Of a stretch of 64,000 bases of DNA, positions 1-9,916 are shown piece by piece. The position numbers were made by a program, and so were the translations under genes. The notes below the pieces were generated by a model, which was not told where the DNA came from, ran no database searches, and worked only from the letters and a program-made list of their open reading frames with translations. This stretch comes from CADEEN01 sp963738425 (lineage in GTDB: Bacteria > Pseudomonadota > Gammaproteobacteria > Burkholderiales > Burkholderiaceae_C), in assembly GCA_963738425.1 (NCBI GenBank), contig CAVTWT010000002.1, positions 213,906 through 277,905 of the forward strand, written 5' to 3'. Within the stretch, counting starts at the first letter, position 1, and every line of letters starts with the position of its first letter.

Positions 1-218
1 CAGTCGTCGGCGTTGGCCATGTCGGCCGGCACGAAGGTGCACTCGGTGCCGAGTGCACGCACCTCGGCCGCCGCCGCTTCGCCGAGGGCCGCGCGCCGGC
101 CGCTGATGACGATGCCGTCTGCGCCCTCACGCGCCAGGCGCTTGGCCACCGCGAGCCCCAGGCCCTGCGTGCCGCCGGTGATGACGGCGCGCGTACCGCG
201 GTGCGACGCCGTGTTCAC
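1..218 (-). CDS. SDR family oxidoreductase, N-terminal part only
   Basis: Only the first ~72 codons of a short-chain dehydrogenase/reductase are present; the gene leaves the window at its left edge. The N-terminus shows the Rossmann dinucleotide-binding glycine motif ITGGTQGLG (residues ~13-21) and a Gly-Arg-Arg after the second strand (SGRRAA), which in this family often goes with NADP(H) use. The start is a GTG at 218 that overlaps the iolG stop codon (GTGA), so it should be translated with iolG. This position suggests an inositol-related sugar or polyol dehydrogenase, but the substrate cannot be read from this fragment. Confidence 0.8.
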   Translation of the reverse strand, partial: MNTASHRGTRAVITGGTQGLGLAVAKRLAREGADGIVISGRRAALGEAAAAEVRALGTECTFVPADMANADD

Positions 219-1225
219 AGCGTCACCACGGCGCCGGAAGCCAGCGACTGGGCTGCGGCATCGGCCAGCTTCTGCGCCGCCACGCCGTCCGCGATCGTGG
301 TGCGGAACGTCGCCCCCGATTGCAGGCACTCGAAGAAGTGCGCGAGCTCCAGCCGGTAGGCCTCGCGGTAGCGCTGCAGGAAGAAGTGCTCCGGCTTGTC
401 GGCGCGCACGCTCTGCGCATCGGACTGCACCACCTCGGTCGGCCGCACGTTGCCGCACTGAAGCATGCCCGTCGAGCCCAGCACCTCGAAGCGCTGGTCA
501 TAGCCATACGCGGCGCGGCGGCTGGTGTTGATTTGCGCCAGGCGCCCCTTCTTCGTGCGGATCGTGACCACGCTCGAATCGATGTCGGGCACCTTCGCGA
601 TCTCCGGATCGACCAGCACCGAGCCGGTGGCGTAGAGCGTGGCGGCTTCGTCGCCGCCGTCTCCAATGTCCGTGCAAAGGATCCAGCGAAAGATGTCGAA
701 GTCGTGGATCAGCATGTCGCGGAAGATGCCGCCCGAGCCTTTCAAGTACTGCGCCGGCGGGGCGCCGGGGTCGCGGCTGGTGACGACGAGCATCTCCGGC
801 GCACCGATCTCGCCGCGCGCCAGACGTGCCTGCGCTTCGGCAAACGTCGGGTCGAAGCGGCGCTGAAAACCGATCATGCAGGCCACGCCCGCGGCCTTGA
901 CCGCAGCGGCGCACTCGACCGCGCGCGGCACCGAGAGGTCCACCGGCTTCTCGCAGAAGATGTGCTTGCCAGCCGTGGCGGCGCGGTGAATGAGATCGCT
1001 GTGCGTGTCGGTTGGCGAGGCAATGGCGACGACGTCGATCGTCTTGTCGGCCAGCACGGCCTCGGGGGTGGACACGGCAGCGCCGAGCTGCTGTGCCAGG
1101 CTGGCTGCGCTGTCGGCCACCGGATCGCAGACATAGCGCAGGGACACGCCGGGCAGTGCAGCGAGGTTGCCGGCGTGGATGCGGCCGATGCGGCCGGCGC
1201 CGAAGACGGCGACGTTGTAACTCAT
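215..1225 (-). CDS. iolG: Inositol 2-dehydrogenase (Gfo/Idh/MocA family)
   Basis: 336 residues, the usual length. IolG oxidises myo-inositol to scyllo-inosose with NAD+, the first step of cytoplasmic inositol breakdown. The N-terminal Rossmann motif GAGRIG is at residues 9-14. The EKP motif (92-94, Lys93) and the D-x-x-x-H pair (Asp170, His174 in DMLIHDFD) match the catalytic Lys/Asp/His set of the family. The ATG at 1225 is divergent from iolC, about 160 bp away, so the two arms probably share a control region. The stop overlaps the GTG of the downstream SDR gene. The frame is intact, unlike the rightward iol genes. Other Gfo/Idh/MocA dehydrogenases look similar, but the iolCDEB neighbours support this name. 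Confidence 0.9.
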   Translation of the reverse strand: MSYNVAVFGAGRIGRIHAGNLAALPGVSLRYVCDPVADSAASLAQQLGAAVSTPEAVLADKTIDVVAIASPTDTHSDLIHRAATAGKHIFCEKPVDLSVPRAVECAAAVKAAGVACMIGFQRRFDPTFAEAQARLARGEIGAPEMLVVTSRDPGAPPAQYLKGSGGIFRDMLIHDFDIFRWILCTDIGDGGDEAATLYATGSVLVDPEIAKVPDIDSSVVTIRTKKGRLAQINTSRRAAYGYDQRFEVLGSTGMLQCGNVRPTEVVQSDAQSVRADKPEHFFLQRYREAYRLELAHFFECLQSGATFRTTIADGVAAQKLADAAAQSLASGAVVTL

Positions 1226-1270
1226 GGCATTGCTCTTTCGGTATCAATAGCTCCATGCGGCCGCCGCGGA

Positions 1271-1333
1271 ACTGGCTTTGCCAGGCCGCTGGCGGCGCCC
1301 CCTGGGGGGAGCGGCGAAGCCGTTTCGGGGGGA
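1271..1333. repeat. Dispersed GC-rich hairpin repeat (copy a)
   Basis: A 63-bp element in the iolG/iolC divergent region. GGCTTTGCC pairs with GGCGAAGCC around a core of CCCCC-T-GGGGGG, followed by another run of six G. Related C-run/G-run hairpins occur at 20594-20650, 23424-23497, 44655-44728, 50070-50125 and 54372-54452. From memory, such elements are common between genes in Comamonadaceae and relatives. Confidence 0.6.
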
Positions 1334-1383
1334 TTCATTCCTGCCCATGTTGCACCGACTGCCGCCGCGACCACAATCGCGGC

Positions 1384-3307
1384 ATGTCCCTACGTTTTCC
1401 CATCGGTCGCCGCTTCGACATCGCCTGCCTCGGCCGCCTCGCCGTCGATCTGTACGCGCAGCAGGTCGGCGCGCGGCTCGAAGACGTGTCGAGCTTTGCA
1501 AAATACCTCGGCGGCAGCTCGGCCAACATCGCCTTCGGCGCCGCGCGGTTGGGGCTGCGCGCGGCGATGGTGTCGCGCGTCGGCGACGAGCAGATGGGGC
1601 GGTTCCTTGATCGAGACGCTGCAGCGCGAAGGCTGCGACACCTCGCAGGTGCAGGTCGATCCCGAGCGCCTGACCGGCCTCGTGCTGCTCGGCCTCAAGG
1701 ACCGCGACACCTTTCCGCTGCTGTTCGTGCGCGAGAACTGCGCCGACATGGCGGTCGAGGCTTCGCGCATCGATGAGACCTTCATCGCCGGCTGCCGCGC
1801 GCTGCTGATCACGGGCACGCACCTGTCCACGCCGACGGTGCGCGCGGCGTCGCTCGCGGCCTTGGGTTTCGCTGGCAAACACGGCACGACGCGTGTGCTC
1901 GACATCGACTACCGCCCGGTGCTCTGGGGTCTGACCAAGCGCGGCGAAGGTGCCAACCGTTTCGTCGCCGACGCGGCGGTGACCGAGCGTCTGCAAGCGG
2001 TGCTGCCGCAGTTCGAGCTGCTGATCGGCACCGAAGAAGAGTTCCGGATCGCCGGGGGCGTGGCCGGTGATCTTCTGGCGAACCTGCGCCGCGTGCGCGA
2101 GGTCACGCCCGCGGCGATGGTGGTCAAGCTCGGCGCCAAGGGCTGCTGCTTCATCGATGGTGCGGTGCCGTCGCGGCTCGACGACGCGCCGACGGCGGTC
2201 GGCGAACGCATCGAGGTCTTCAACGTGCTCGGCGCCGGCGATGCGTTTGCATCGGGCTTGATGAAGGGCCTGCTCGATGGCCTCGACTTCCACGGCGCAG
2301 CGCGCATCGCGAATGCGTGCGGCGCGATCGTGGTCTCTCGCCACGCCTGTGCGCCCGCCATGCCGACGCCGGCCGAGTTGGATCACTGGTTCAGCGGCCA
2401 GCGACTGCCCAAAGTCGATGCCGACCCGCTGCTCGCGCATCTGCACCGCGTGACGGCATCACGGCCGGCGTGGCCCGAGCTCAACGTGATGGCCTTCGAC
2501 CACCGCTCGCAATTCGAGGCGATGGCGCGCGAGGCCGGCGCGCCGCTGTCGAGGCTGCCGGTGTTGAAGTCGCTGTTGTTGAAGGCCGCCGAGCGGGTCG
2601 AATCCGAACATGGCTTGCAAGGTCGCATCGGTGTGCTGATCGACGGCCGCTGGGGCTTCGATGCCTTGTGCGCCGCCACCGGCCGCGGCTGGTGGGTCGG
2701 CCGGCCGGTCGAGCAGCCTGGGTCACGGCCGCTCGCTTTCGACGGCACACGCTCGATCGGCACATCGCTGATCGAGTGGCCGCGCGAGCAGGTCGTGAAG
2801 TGCCTCGTCGCCTATCACCCGGACGACGAGGCGACGCTGCGCGTGGCGCAGGAAGAGCGTGTGCAAGAACTCTGGCAGGCCACGCGGGCCAGTGGGCATG
2901 AGCTGCTGCTGGAAATCATTCCGCCGAATTCGAGTGATGACGCGGTCGTGCTGCGCGCCGTGAAGCGTTTCTACAACCTCGGCGTGAAGCCGGAGTGGTG
3001 GAAGCTGGCGCCGATGCAGGCCGCGTCGTGGGCCGCTCTGGGCGCGCTGATCGCCGAGCGCGACCCGCATTGCCGCGGCGTCGTGCTGCTCGGCCTGAAC
3101 CAGCCGATGGAGCGCTTGATCGACGGCTTTGCTGCCGCCACGCACCCGATCGTTCGCGGCTTCATGGTCGGCCGCACGATCTGGGGCGAGGCCAGCCGCG
3201 AATGGCTCGCCGGCACGATCGACGACGCGACACTGATCGAGCGCGCCGCATCGCGCTTCGGCCAGTTGGTGCAAGCGTGGCGGCAGACCAGGAGCAACAC
3301 ACGATGA
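1384..3307 (+). CDS. iolC: Bifunctional 5-dehydro-2-deoxygluconokinase / DUF2090 aldolase-like protein (one frameshift)
   Basis: About 640 residues. The N-terminal half is a PfkB-type kinase that phosphorylates 5-dehydro-2-deoxygluconate. GGSSANIAFGAARLG lies near residue 40 and the PfkB signature NVLGAGDAFASG near residue 285. The C-terminal half (from ~PELNVMAFDHRSQF) is a DUF2090 domain, the class I aldolase-like partner fused to IolC in many Proteobacteria. As written, the ATG frame at 1384 breaks at the TT doublet 1607-1608. Removing one T joins GRFL to IETLQREGC and restores a full protein. The stop overlaps the iolD ATG (ATGA). This is most likely a consensus error. It is the first gene of the rightward iol operon. 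Confidence 0.85.
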
Positions 3308-5154
3308 CGTTGACCACCGTGCGCCTGACGATGGCGCAGGCCCTCGTCGCCCATCTCGCCGCGTTGCGCATCGAGCACGACGACGGCAGCGTCGAACCGT
3401 ACTGCGCAGGCGTCTGGGCAATCTTCGGCCATGGCAACGTGGCCGGTCTCGGTGAAGCGCTGGTGCAAGTCCGCAACGAGCTGCCAACCTACCGCGCCCA
3501 CAACGAGCAGGCGATGGCGCACGCGGCGATCGCTTTTGCGAAGACGAACTTTCGCCAGCGCATCATGGCCGTGACAACGTCGATCGGCCCCGGCGCCACC
3601 AACCTGCTCACCGCCGCCGCGCTGGCGCACGTCAATCGCCTGCCGGTGCTGCTGTTGCCCGGCGACGTGTTCGCGTCGCGCACGCCCGACCCGGTGCTGC
3701 AGCAGGTCGAGGACTTCGCGGCCGGCGACATCAGCGCCAACGATGCCTTCCGCCCGCTCGTGCGCTACTTCGACCGCATCACGCGGCCCGAGCAGATCCT
3801 CGAATGCGCTGCCGCGCGCGATCCAGGTCATGACCGACCCGGCGACCTGCGGCCCGGTGTGCCTGGCGCTGCCGCAGGACGTGCAGGCGATGGCCTTCGA
3901 TTGCCCGGCGTCGTTCTTGCGACCGGCGCCGTTGCGCATCCGAAGGCCGGCACCCGATGCGCGCGAACTCGCGACTGCGACCGAGTTGCTGTGCGCCGCG
4001 AAGCGTCCGCTCGTCGTGGCCGGTGGGGGCGTGCTGTACAGCCGCGCGGCGGCCACGCTGGCGGCATGGGCCACCGCGCATGGCGTGCCGGTGGCCGAGA
4101 CGCAGGCCGGCAAGGGTGCGCTGGCATGGGACCATGCGCTCAACGTCGGCGCGATCGGTGTCACCGGCTCGCCGGCCGCGAACGCATTGGCGGTCGAGGC
4201 CGATCTCGTGATCGCCATCGGCACGCGCTTGCAGGACTTCACCACCGGCTCGCACACGCTGTTCGCGAAAGCGAAGCTGCTGTCGATCAACGTGCAAGCC
4301 TTCGACGCGGCGAAGTGGGGCGGTGCCGCGGTGGTGGCCGACGCGCGCGTGGTCATGGCCGCGCTGCGGCCCGGCGCCTGGCGCGCCGACGCTGCATGGA
4401 CCGCACGCGCGACGCAACTCGCCGCGCAGTGGCGCGAGCGCGTGACGCAGCTCACGACGGCGCCGGTCAAGCAAGGCGAGCTGCCCTACGACGCCGAAGT
4501 CATCGGTGCGGTGCGCGACTCGGCGGCCGACTCGGCGGCCAACGACATCGTCGTCTGCGCCGCCGGCACGCTGCCCGCCGAACTGCACAAGCTCTGGCGC
4601 ACGTCGCAACCCGGCGGCTACCACGTCGAGTACGGCTACTCGTGCATGGGCTACGAGATCGCTGGTGGGCTGGGGGTCAAGCTGGCGCAGCCCGAGCGTG
4701 AAGTGGTCGTGATGGTCGGCGACGGCTCGTACCTGATGCTCAACTCCGAGATCGCGACCTCGGTGATGCTGAAGCTGAAGCTCATCGTCGTCGTGCTCGA
4801 CAACCGCGGCTACGGCTGCATCCAGCGCCTGCAGATCGCCAGCGGCAGCCCGCGCTTCAACAACCTGCTCGAAGACTGCGGCGCGCTGGTGCCGATCGAC
4901 TTCGCGGCGCATGCGGCCAGTCTCGGTGCGACGGCAGTGCATGTGAAGGACGTTGCCGAGCTGAAGAGCGCGATGCGCGCGGCGCGCGCGGCGCCCACGA
5001 CGCAAGTGATCGTCATCGACACCACGCCGTGGCGCACCACCGACGACGGCGGCACGTGGTGGGAGGTGGCGATCCCGGAAGTCTCGCCGCGCGCCGAAGT
5101 GCGCATGGCGCGTAGAACAGTACGAGGCTGGAACAACAGAGGCAACGGTCATGA
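3304..5154 (+). CDS. iolD: 3D-(3,5/4)-trihydroxycyclohexane-1,2-dione hydrolase (frameshifted)
   Basis: A thiamine-diphosphate enzyme of about 615 residues that hydrolyses the ring of the dehydrated inosose in the iol pathway. The N-terminal Pyr domain carries the expected Glu in AHNEQAMAHAA (residue ~68). The C-terminal PP domain carries the GDGSYLMLNSE ThDP/Mg motif. An extra base near 3802 breaks the frame between PEQIL and NALPRAIQV. A second disturbance near 5114 follows PEVSPRAEVRMAR; after it no frame gives an obvious family C-terminus. One frame ends QQRQRS at TGA 5152-5154, which would overlap the iolE ATG, so I take that as the likely end. The gene starts at an ATGA overlap with iolC. 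Confidence 0.82.
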
Positions 5155-6066
5155 CCTGGAACGTGCGCATCGGCGTCAACCCGCTCTCCTGGATGAACGA
5201 CGACCTGCCGTCGCTCGGCGGCGAGACGCCGCTCGAAACGGCGCTCGCCGAAGGCAAGGAGATCGGCTACGCCGGCTTCGAGCTCGGCAACAAGTTTCCG
5301 AAGGACGGGCCGGCGCTGAAGGCCAAGCTCGATCAGTTCGGTCTGGCCTGCGTCTCGGGTTGGTACTCCGGCGAGCTGGCGCGCGGCACGCGTGGAAGAC
5401 GAGAAGCGAGCGCTGCCACGCCCACATGGACAAGCTGCGTTTCAACAGCGCCAAGGTCGTCGTCTATGGCGAGGTGGCGGACACGGTGCAGGGCCAGATC
5501 GACACGCCGCTCGATCGCCGGCCGCGATTCGCCGACGACGCGCAGTGGAAGGCCTATGCCGAGCGCCTGAACGCTTTCGGCGCGCACTTGAAAGCCACCT
5601 ACGGCATCACGCTCGCCTACCACCACCACATGGGCGCGTATGTCGAGTCGCCCGACGACATCGACCGCCTGATGGCACTCACCGACCCGGCCTGCGTCGG
5701 TCTGCTCTTCGACACCGGCCACGCCTACTACGGCGGCGCGACCGATCCGAACGCGCTGCTCGCCAAGCACGTGCAGCGCGTCGTGCACGTGCACTGCAAG
5801 GACGTGCGTCCTGCCCTGATCGCCAAGGCGCGCAACGACGGCTGGAGTTTTCTCACGGCGTGCTCGCCGGCACCTTCACCGTTCCGGGCGACGGCGTGAT
5901 CGACTACGACGCGGTGCTGTCCACGCTGCACGCCGCCGGCTATGAAGGCTGGCTCGTCGTCGAGGCCGAGCAGGACCCGGCGGTGGCGCCGAGCTATGCC
6001 TACGCGAAGAAGGGCTACGAGACCTTGAAGCGCATCGTGCGATCAGCTTGGATGGCGTTGTCATGA
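5151..6066 (+). CDS. iolE: Inosose dehydratase (three frameshifts)
   Basis: A TIM-barrel enzyme of about 300 residues that dehydrates scyllo-inosose to the diketone used by IolD. The start MTWNVRIGVNPLSW is typical. Metal/active-site signatures YHHHMG, LFDTGHAYYGG and HVHCKDVR are all present, but in three frames. Breaks lie near 5390 (before VEDEKR), 5401-5415 (before HMDKLRFNSAKVV) and 5857 (before GVLAGTFTVPGDG). The last segment ends at TGA 6064-6066, which overlaps the iolB ATG. Three breaks in 900 bp while all motifs are kept argue for consensus errors rather than decay. Confidence 0.82.
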
Positions 6067-6884
6067 CGAGCCCGCTGCTGGCCAAAGGCACGGCGCGACG
6101 GCCGCGAGATCGTCAACGTCACGCCCGAGCGCGCCGGCTGGACGCATGTCGGCTTCCGCGCGCTGCGTCTCGCCGCTGGCGACAGCGAAGCGCTCGACAC
6201 CGGCGCGCGCGAGCTGTGCATCGTCGTGCTCGCGGGCAAGGTCGATGTGCAAGCCGGCGGCCAGATCGTTCGCCAACCTCGGCACGCGCACGACAGGTCT
6301 TCGACGACCGCGCACCCGACGCGGTGTACGTGCCTTCGAAGCAGCACGTCACGATCCGAGCCACCGCCGATGCCGAAGTCGCCCTGTGCAGCGCGCCGTG
6401 CGACACCGCGCCGCGCCAAGTCAAACGCCTCGACGCCGCATCGATGCGCCGCAGCACGCGCGGCCAGGGCAGCAACACGCGCTTCATCTGCGACGTGCTG
6501 CCGCACGACGACCCGACCGCGGCGCATCTGCTCGTCGTCGAGGTGCGCACGCCGGCCGGCCACTCGTCGAGCTACCCACCGCACAAGCACGACAGCGAAA
6601 CGCCGCCCACCGAGACGCAGCTCGAAGAGACCTACTACCACCGCCTGAACCCGCCGCAGGGCTTCGCCTTCCAGCGCGTGTACACCGACGATCGCAGCCT
6701 CGACGAATCGATGGCGGTCGAGGACCACGACGTGGTCATGGTGCCGCGCGGCTACCACCCGGTCGTCGTGCCGCATGGCTACGACTCGTACTACCTCAAC
6801 GTGATGGCCGGCCCGCAGCGCTTATGGGTCTTTCGCAACGACCCGGCGCATGAGTGGATGCTGGCTCCACCGCCGCGCGGCTGA
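6063..6884 (+). CDS. iolB: 5-deoxy-glucuronate isomerase (three frameshifts)
   Basis: About 273 residues. IolB, a bicupin, converts 5-deoxy-D-glucuronate to the substrate of IolC. The start MTSPLLAKG at 6063 overlaps the iolE stop. The frame breaks near 6095, 6268 and 6292. From about 6295 one open frame runs to the end and holds the cupin metal motif (PPHKHDSE...ETYYHR) and the family-like C-terminus YLNVMAGPQRLWVFRNDP. The TGA ends at 6884, two bases from the stop of the convergent GGDEF/EAL gene. This is the last rightward gene of the iol cluster; no iolA or transporter gene is present in the window. Confidence 0.82.
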   Translation: MTSPLLAKGTARRPRDRQRHARARRLDACRLPRAASRRWRQRSARHRRARAVHRRARGQGRCASRRPDRSPTSARARQVFDDRAPDAVYVPSKQHVTIRATADAEVALCSAPCDTAPRQVKRLDAASMRRSTRGQGSNTRFICDVLPHDDPTAAHLLVVEVRTPAGHSSSYPPHKHDSETPPTETQLEETYYHRLNPPQGFAFQRVYTDDRSLDESMAVEDHDVVMVPRGYHPVVVPHGYDSYYLNVMAGPQRLWVFRNDPAHEWMLAPPPRG

Positions 6885-6886
6885 AC

Positions 6887-9270
6887 TCAAACCGCGACGG
6901 CGTTGCGCTCGGCGTGTTTCGCCACCCAGGCCCCAAACGCATCGAAGGCCAGCGGTTTTGCAAAGTGGTAGCCCTGCGCATCGTCGCAACCGAGCGTCTG
7001 CAACTGCTTCAGGATCGACGCGTTCTCCACGCCTTCGGCCACCACCGACAGGCCGAGCGCATGCGCCAGATCGACAGTCGAGCGCACGATCTTGGCATCG
7101 CTGGCGTCGCGCTCCATCGCCATGACAAAACTCTTGTCGATCTTCAGTTCGTGCACGGGCAGCCGCTTCAGGTAGGCGAGCGATGAATAGCCGGTGCCGA
7201 AGTCGTCGATCGACAGCTTGAAGCCGCGCTCGGCCAGGCGGTGCAGCGTGGCTTCGGCGCGCTCGGGGTCGTCCATGATCGCGCTCTCGGTGATCTCCAG
7301 GCACAGCCGCGAGGCGGTGGCGCGGTGGCGCGACAGCAGCGCGTCGAGCTTGTCGGGCAGCTCGGTATCGAGCAGGTCGCGCGTGGAGAGATTGATGGCG
7401 ACGCGGGCTACGCCCATCGCCGTCAGCGCCGATTGCCGCCGCGCCACCTCGGCGAACATCCACAGCGTGAGCTGACGGATGAAGCCGGTCTGCTCGGCAA
7501 ATGGGATGAACTCCATCGGCGGCACCAGGCCGCGCGTCGGGTGCTGCCAGCGCACCAGCGCCTCGGCGCCGCAGAGCGCGCCGCTGGCCACATCGACCTT
7601 GGGCTGCAGGAACAAACGCAACTGGCCTTGTTCTACCGCCTGCCGCAGTTCGGTCAGCAGTGACAGATTCTGCGCGCTCGCACTGTCGAGCGATGCGTCA
7701 TAGACCTGCGCGCCGGCGGTGCGGCGCTTGGCGGCGTACATCGCCACCTCGGCGCGCGACAGCAGCGTGTCGCCGTCGGGGCCATGCGCCGGCCACAGCG
7801 CAATGCCCAGGCCCGCGCTCAGATCGATCGTGTGGTCGTCGAGTTGCAGCGGTTTCTCGAAGGCCGCGGTGATGCGCGCCGCCACGTCCTGCGCCAGCAC
7901 GGCGTCGGCGCCTGGCAACAGCAGCGCGAACTCGTCGCCGGACAGGCGGGCGATCGTGTCCACGTCGCGGACCACGCTGCGCAGCCGCTCGGCCACGCCT
8001 TGCAGCAGGCGGTCGCCCGACGCGTAGCCGAGCACGTCGTTGACATGCTTGAAGCGGTCGAGATCGAGCATGATCACGGCAAGGTTGTCGTCCGGGCCGG
8101 CTTGCGTGGCCGCGAGCACGGTGTCGCGGAACTGCACGCGGTTGGGCAACCCGGTCAGGCGGTCCCAGTACGCGAGCTGGCGAATCTCCTGCTGCTGCGC
8201 CCCGATGTTCAGCCGCATGTGGTCGAAGGCACGCGCCAGGTCGCCGACCTCGCCGCGCTCCGCCGTGTGCGCGATCGGCGCGCCGTACTCGCCGCGGCCC
8301 AGGCGCACGCTGGCATGCACGAGAGCGCGCAGCGGCCGTGTCACGCGGCCGGCGGTCCAGGCGCTGCCGACGCCGAACAGCCCGACGCCGAACAAGGTCA
8401 GCAGGGCCAGCGTCCATTGCAGCGCGCGGTACGGCGAAACCGCCTCGTCGATCGAGCCGGCGAGCAGCAACTGCACCCGGCCCTGTGCGTTCGATGACAC
8501 CGCCACCGTGCGCAGCAGGTAGGGCGCGTCGCCGAGCGCGGCTTCGGACACCGGCTGCGCCGCGGTGCTGCTGCCTGCAGGCTCGCCAACATCTCGGCGG
8601 CCAGCGGCGCGGCCAGGCTCGTGTGCAGAACACGCGCTGGCGTGTCGTTGGCCAGCGCCACCAGCACGCCATGCAGGCCCGACACGGCATGCAGGTCATC
8701 GATCGGTCCGCGGCCGAGCTCGAAGCCCATCGCCACCCAGCCGATGACCAGCGGCGCACGCACCGGCACCATCACGAACTGGTACGGCCGTGCACCGACC
8801 ATCGCGATCGCGGAGCCTTCCTTGGCGAGTTGCGGCGCGATGGCGCCGAGCACGGCCGTGGCCGGGCGCAACGCCGCGTCGTCGCCATGGGCGACCGTGC
8901 GCACGGCCAGAGCCCGTGTCGAGCAGGGCGGTCAGGCCGGCGTCGATGCGCGCGCCGTGGTTGTCGAGGGCGGAGATGGATCGTTTCCTCGTCGTCGCTG
9001 CCGATGGCCGAGCGGAAGCCCATAGTCGGCCGCCAGCAGCGCCGCACCCTGGCCGAGCTTGACGGCACGCTGTTCGAGCAGGCGCGCCCAGATGCGCTCG
9101 CTCACCGCCAGCCGCTCGGCGAGCTGCGCGCGCGCATTGGCATCGACGCCGCCGCGGATCACCGCCAGGCCGACGAGCTGCAGCGCCAGCAGCAGCAGCA
9201 GCGACGGCACCACCATGCGCGTCGACAGGCGCCAGCCTTCGAACAGCGATCGTTTGTCAGGGTCGTTCAT
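6887..9270 (-). CDS. Membrane sensor with GGDEF and EAL domains (N-terminal half frameshifted)
   Basis: About 790 residues when reassembled. Residues ~1-40 start MNDPDKRSLF and contain a membrane helix. A periplasmic sensor region of ~250 residues, a second membrane helix (WTLALLTLFGVGLFGVGSAW) and a HAMP linker (TRPLRALVHASVRLGRG) follow. Then come GGDEF (signature SGDEF in IARLSGDEFALL) and EAL domains (CGAEALVRWQHP, EITESAIMDD, DDFGTGYSSL). EAL metal-binding acids are present, so phosphodiesterase activity is plausible. Ser replacing the first Gly of GGDEF leaves cyclase activity open. Frame breaks lie near 8560, 8910 and 8980, all before the catalytic part; the 6887-8551 frame is clean. 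It is the last gene of an operon with the cupredoxin-like and DUF4394 genes, 13 bp after the former. Confidence 0.88.
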
Positions 9271-9283
9271 GTCTGCAGCGCCG

Positions 9284-9916
9284 TCAGCCGGACCACTGGC
9301 ATCGCGTGCCCGAAGGCTCCACCGTCAACGCCTGCTCGACCGGCGTGGCGCCGACCGGGAGGCCGGCATGCCAGGCGCGCAGCGTGTAGCGGCCCGGCGG
9401 CGCCGCAGCGCCGGCCCAGCGCCCGGCGTCATCGGTGCGGCCGAACCAGGGCGTGTCGACGATGACGATCCACGCCGCCATCTGGTCATGGATGTTGCAG
9501 CCGAGTACAGCGATGCCGGGCTGGTCGAAGACCACCGGCGCCGCCGGCGTGCCGACATACAGCTTGATCTCGAAGCGCTTGGCCGGCGAGAACGAATAGA
9601 CATGGTGGCGCACCGTGTCGCGGTTCGGAAACGTCACCGCCGTGCCGACCGTGACCACGCTCACCGCCGGCACGAAGCGCCGCTCGGTCTGGGCCACTTC
9701 GGCCGCGGTGAGTGGCCGCACCTGCTCGCGCGCCTGCGGCGAGTCGAGGAAGACGACGGCGCCGCTCACCGGCTTGCCGGCGGCGTCGGTGACGCGGATG
9801 TCGAGTGGCGCTGCCGCCACCGCCGCTCCCGTGTTCACTGGCAGCAGCGACAGCAGCGGCGTGCCTGCACACAGGCCCAGCCACTTGCGTCGGTGCATCG
9901 GCGCGGTGTCGGTCAC
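9284..9916 (-). CDS. Cupredoxin-like periplasmic protein (methylamine-utilisation type)
   Basis: 210 residues from a GTG at 9916 that overlaps the stop of the upstream DUF4394 gene (GTGA). A second candidate start is the ATG at 9898, MHRRKWLGL, which begins a clear signal peptide. The mature part starts with a carboxypeptidase-regulatory-like beta domain (DIRVTDAAGKPVSGAVVFLD), followed by a blue-copper-like fold. FPNRDTVRHHVYSFS carries the first His and GCNIHDQM the Cys/His pair. Such proteins are often annotated as methylamine utilisation proteins, but no mau gene is nearby. Copper binding is therefore plausible, while a role in methylamine use is not supported. It probably acts in the periplasm, on the side facing the sensor domain of the downstream c-di-GMP enzyme. 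Confidence 0.78.
   Translation of the reverse strand: MTDTAPMHRRKWLGLCAGTPLLSLLPVNTGAAVAAAPLDIRVTDAAGKPVSGAVVFLDSPQAREQVRPLTAAEVAQTERRFVPAVSVVTVGTAVTFPNRDTVRHHVYSFSPAKRFEIKLYVGTPAAPVVFDQPGIAVLGCNIHDQMAAWIVIVDTPWFGRTDDAGRWAGAAAPPGRYTLRAWHAGLPVGATPVEQALTVEPSGTRCQWSG

Noticed and set aside
320..3307. 995-residue rightward open frame covering iolG antisense and iolC
   Set aside because: Only the part after ~1610 is IolC; the upstream part is the reverse of iolG with no family similarity. High GC keeps shadow frames open.
9284..9916. Methylamine dehydrogenase system
   Set aside because: The family name methylamine utilisation protein is only an annotation habit; no mauA/B or other mau gene is nearby.
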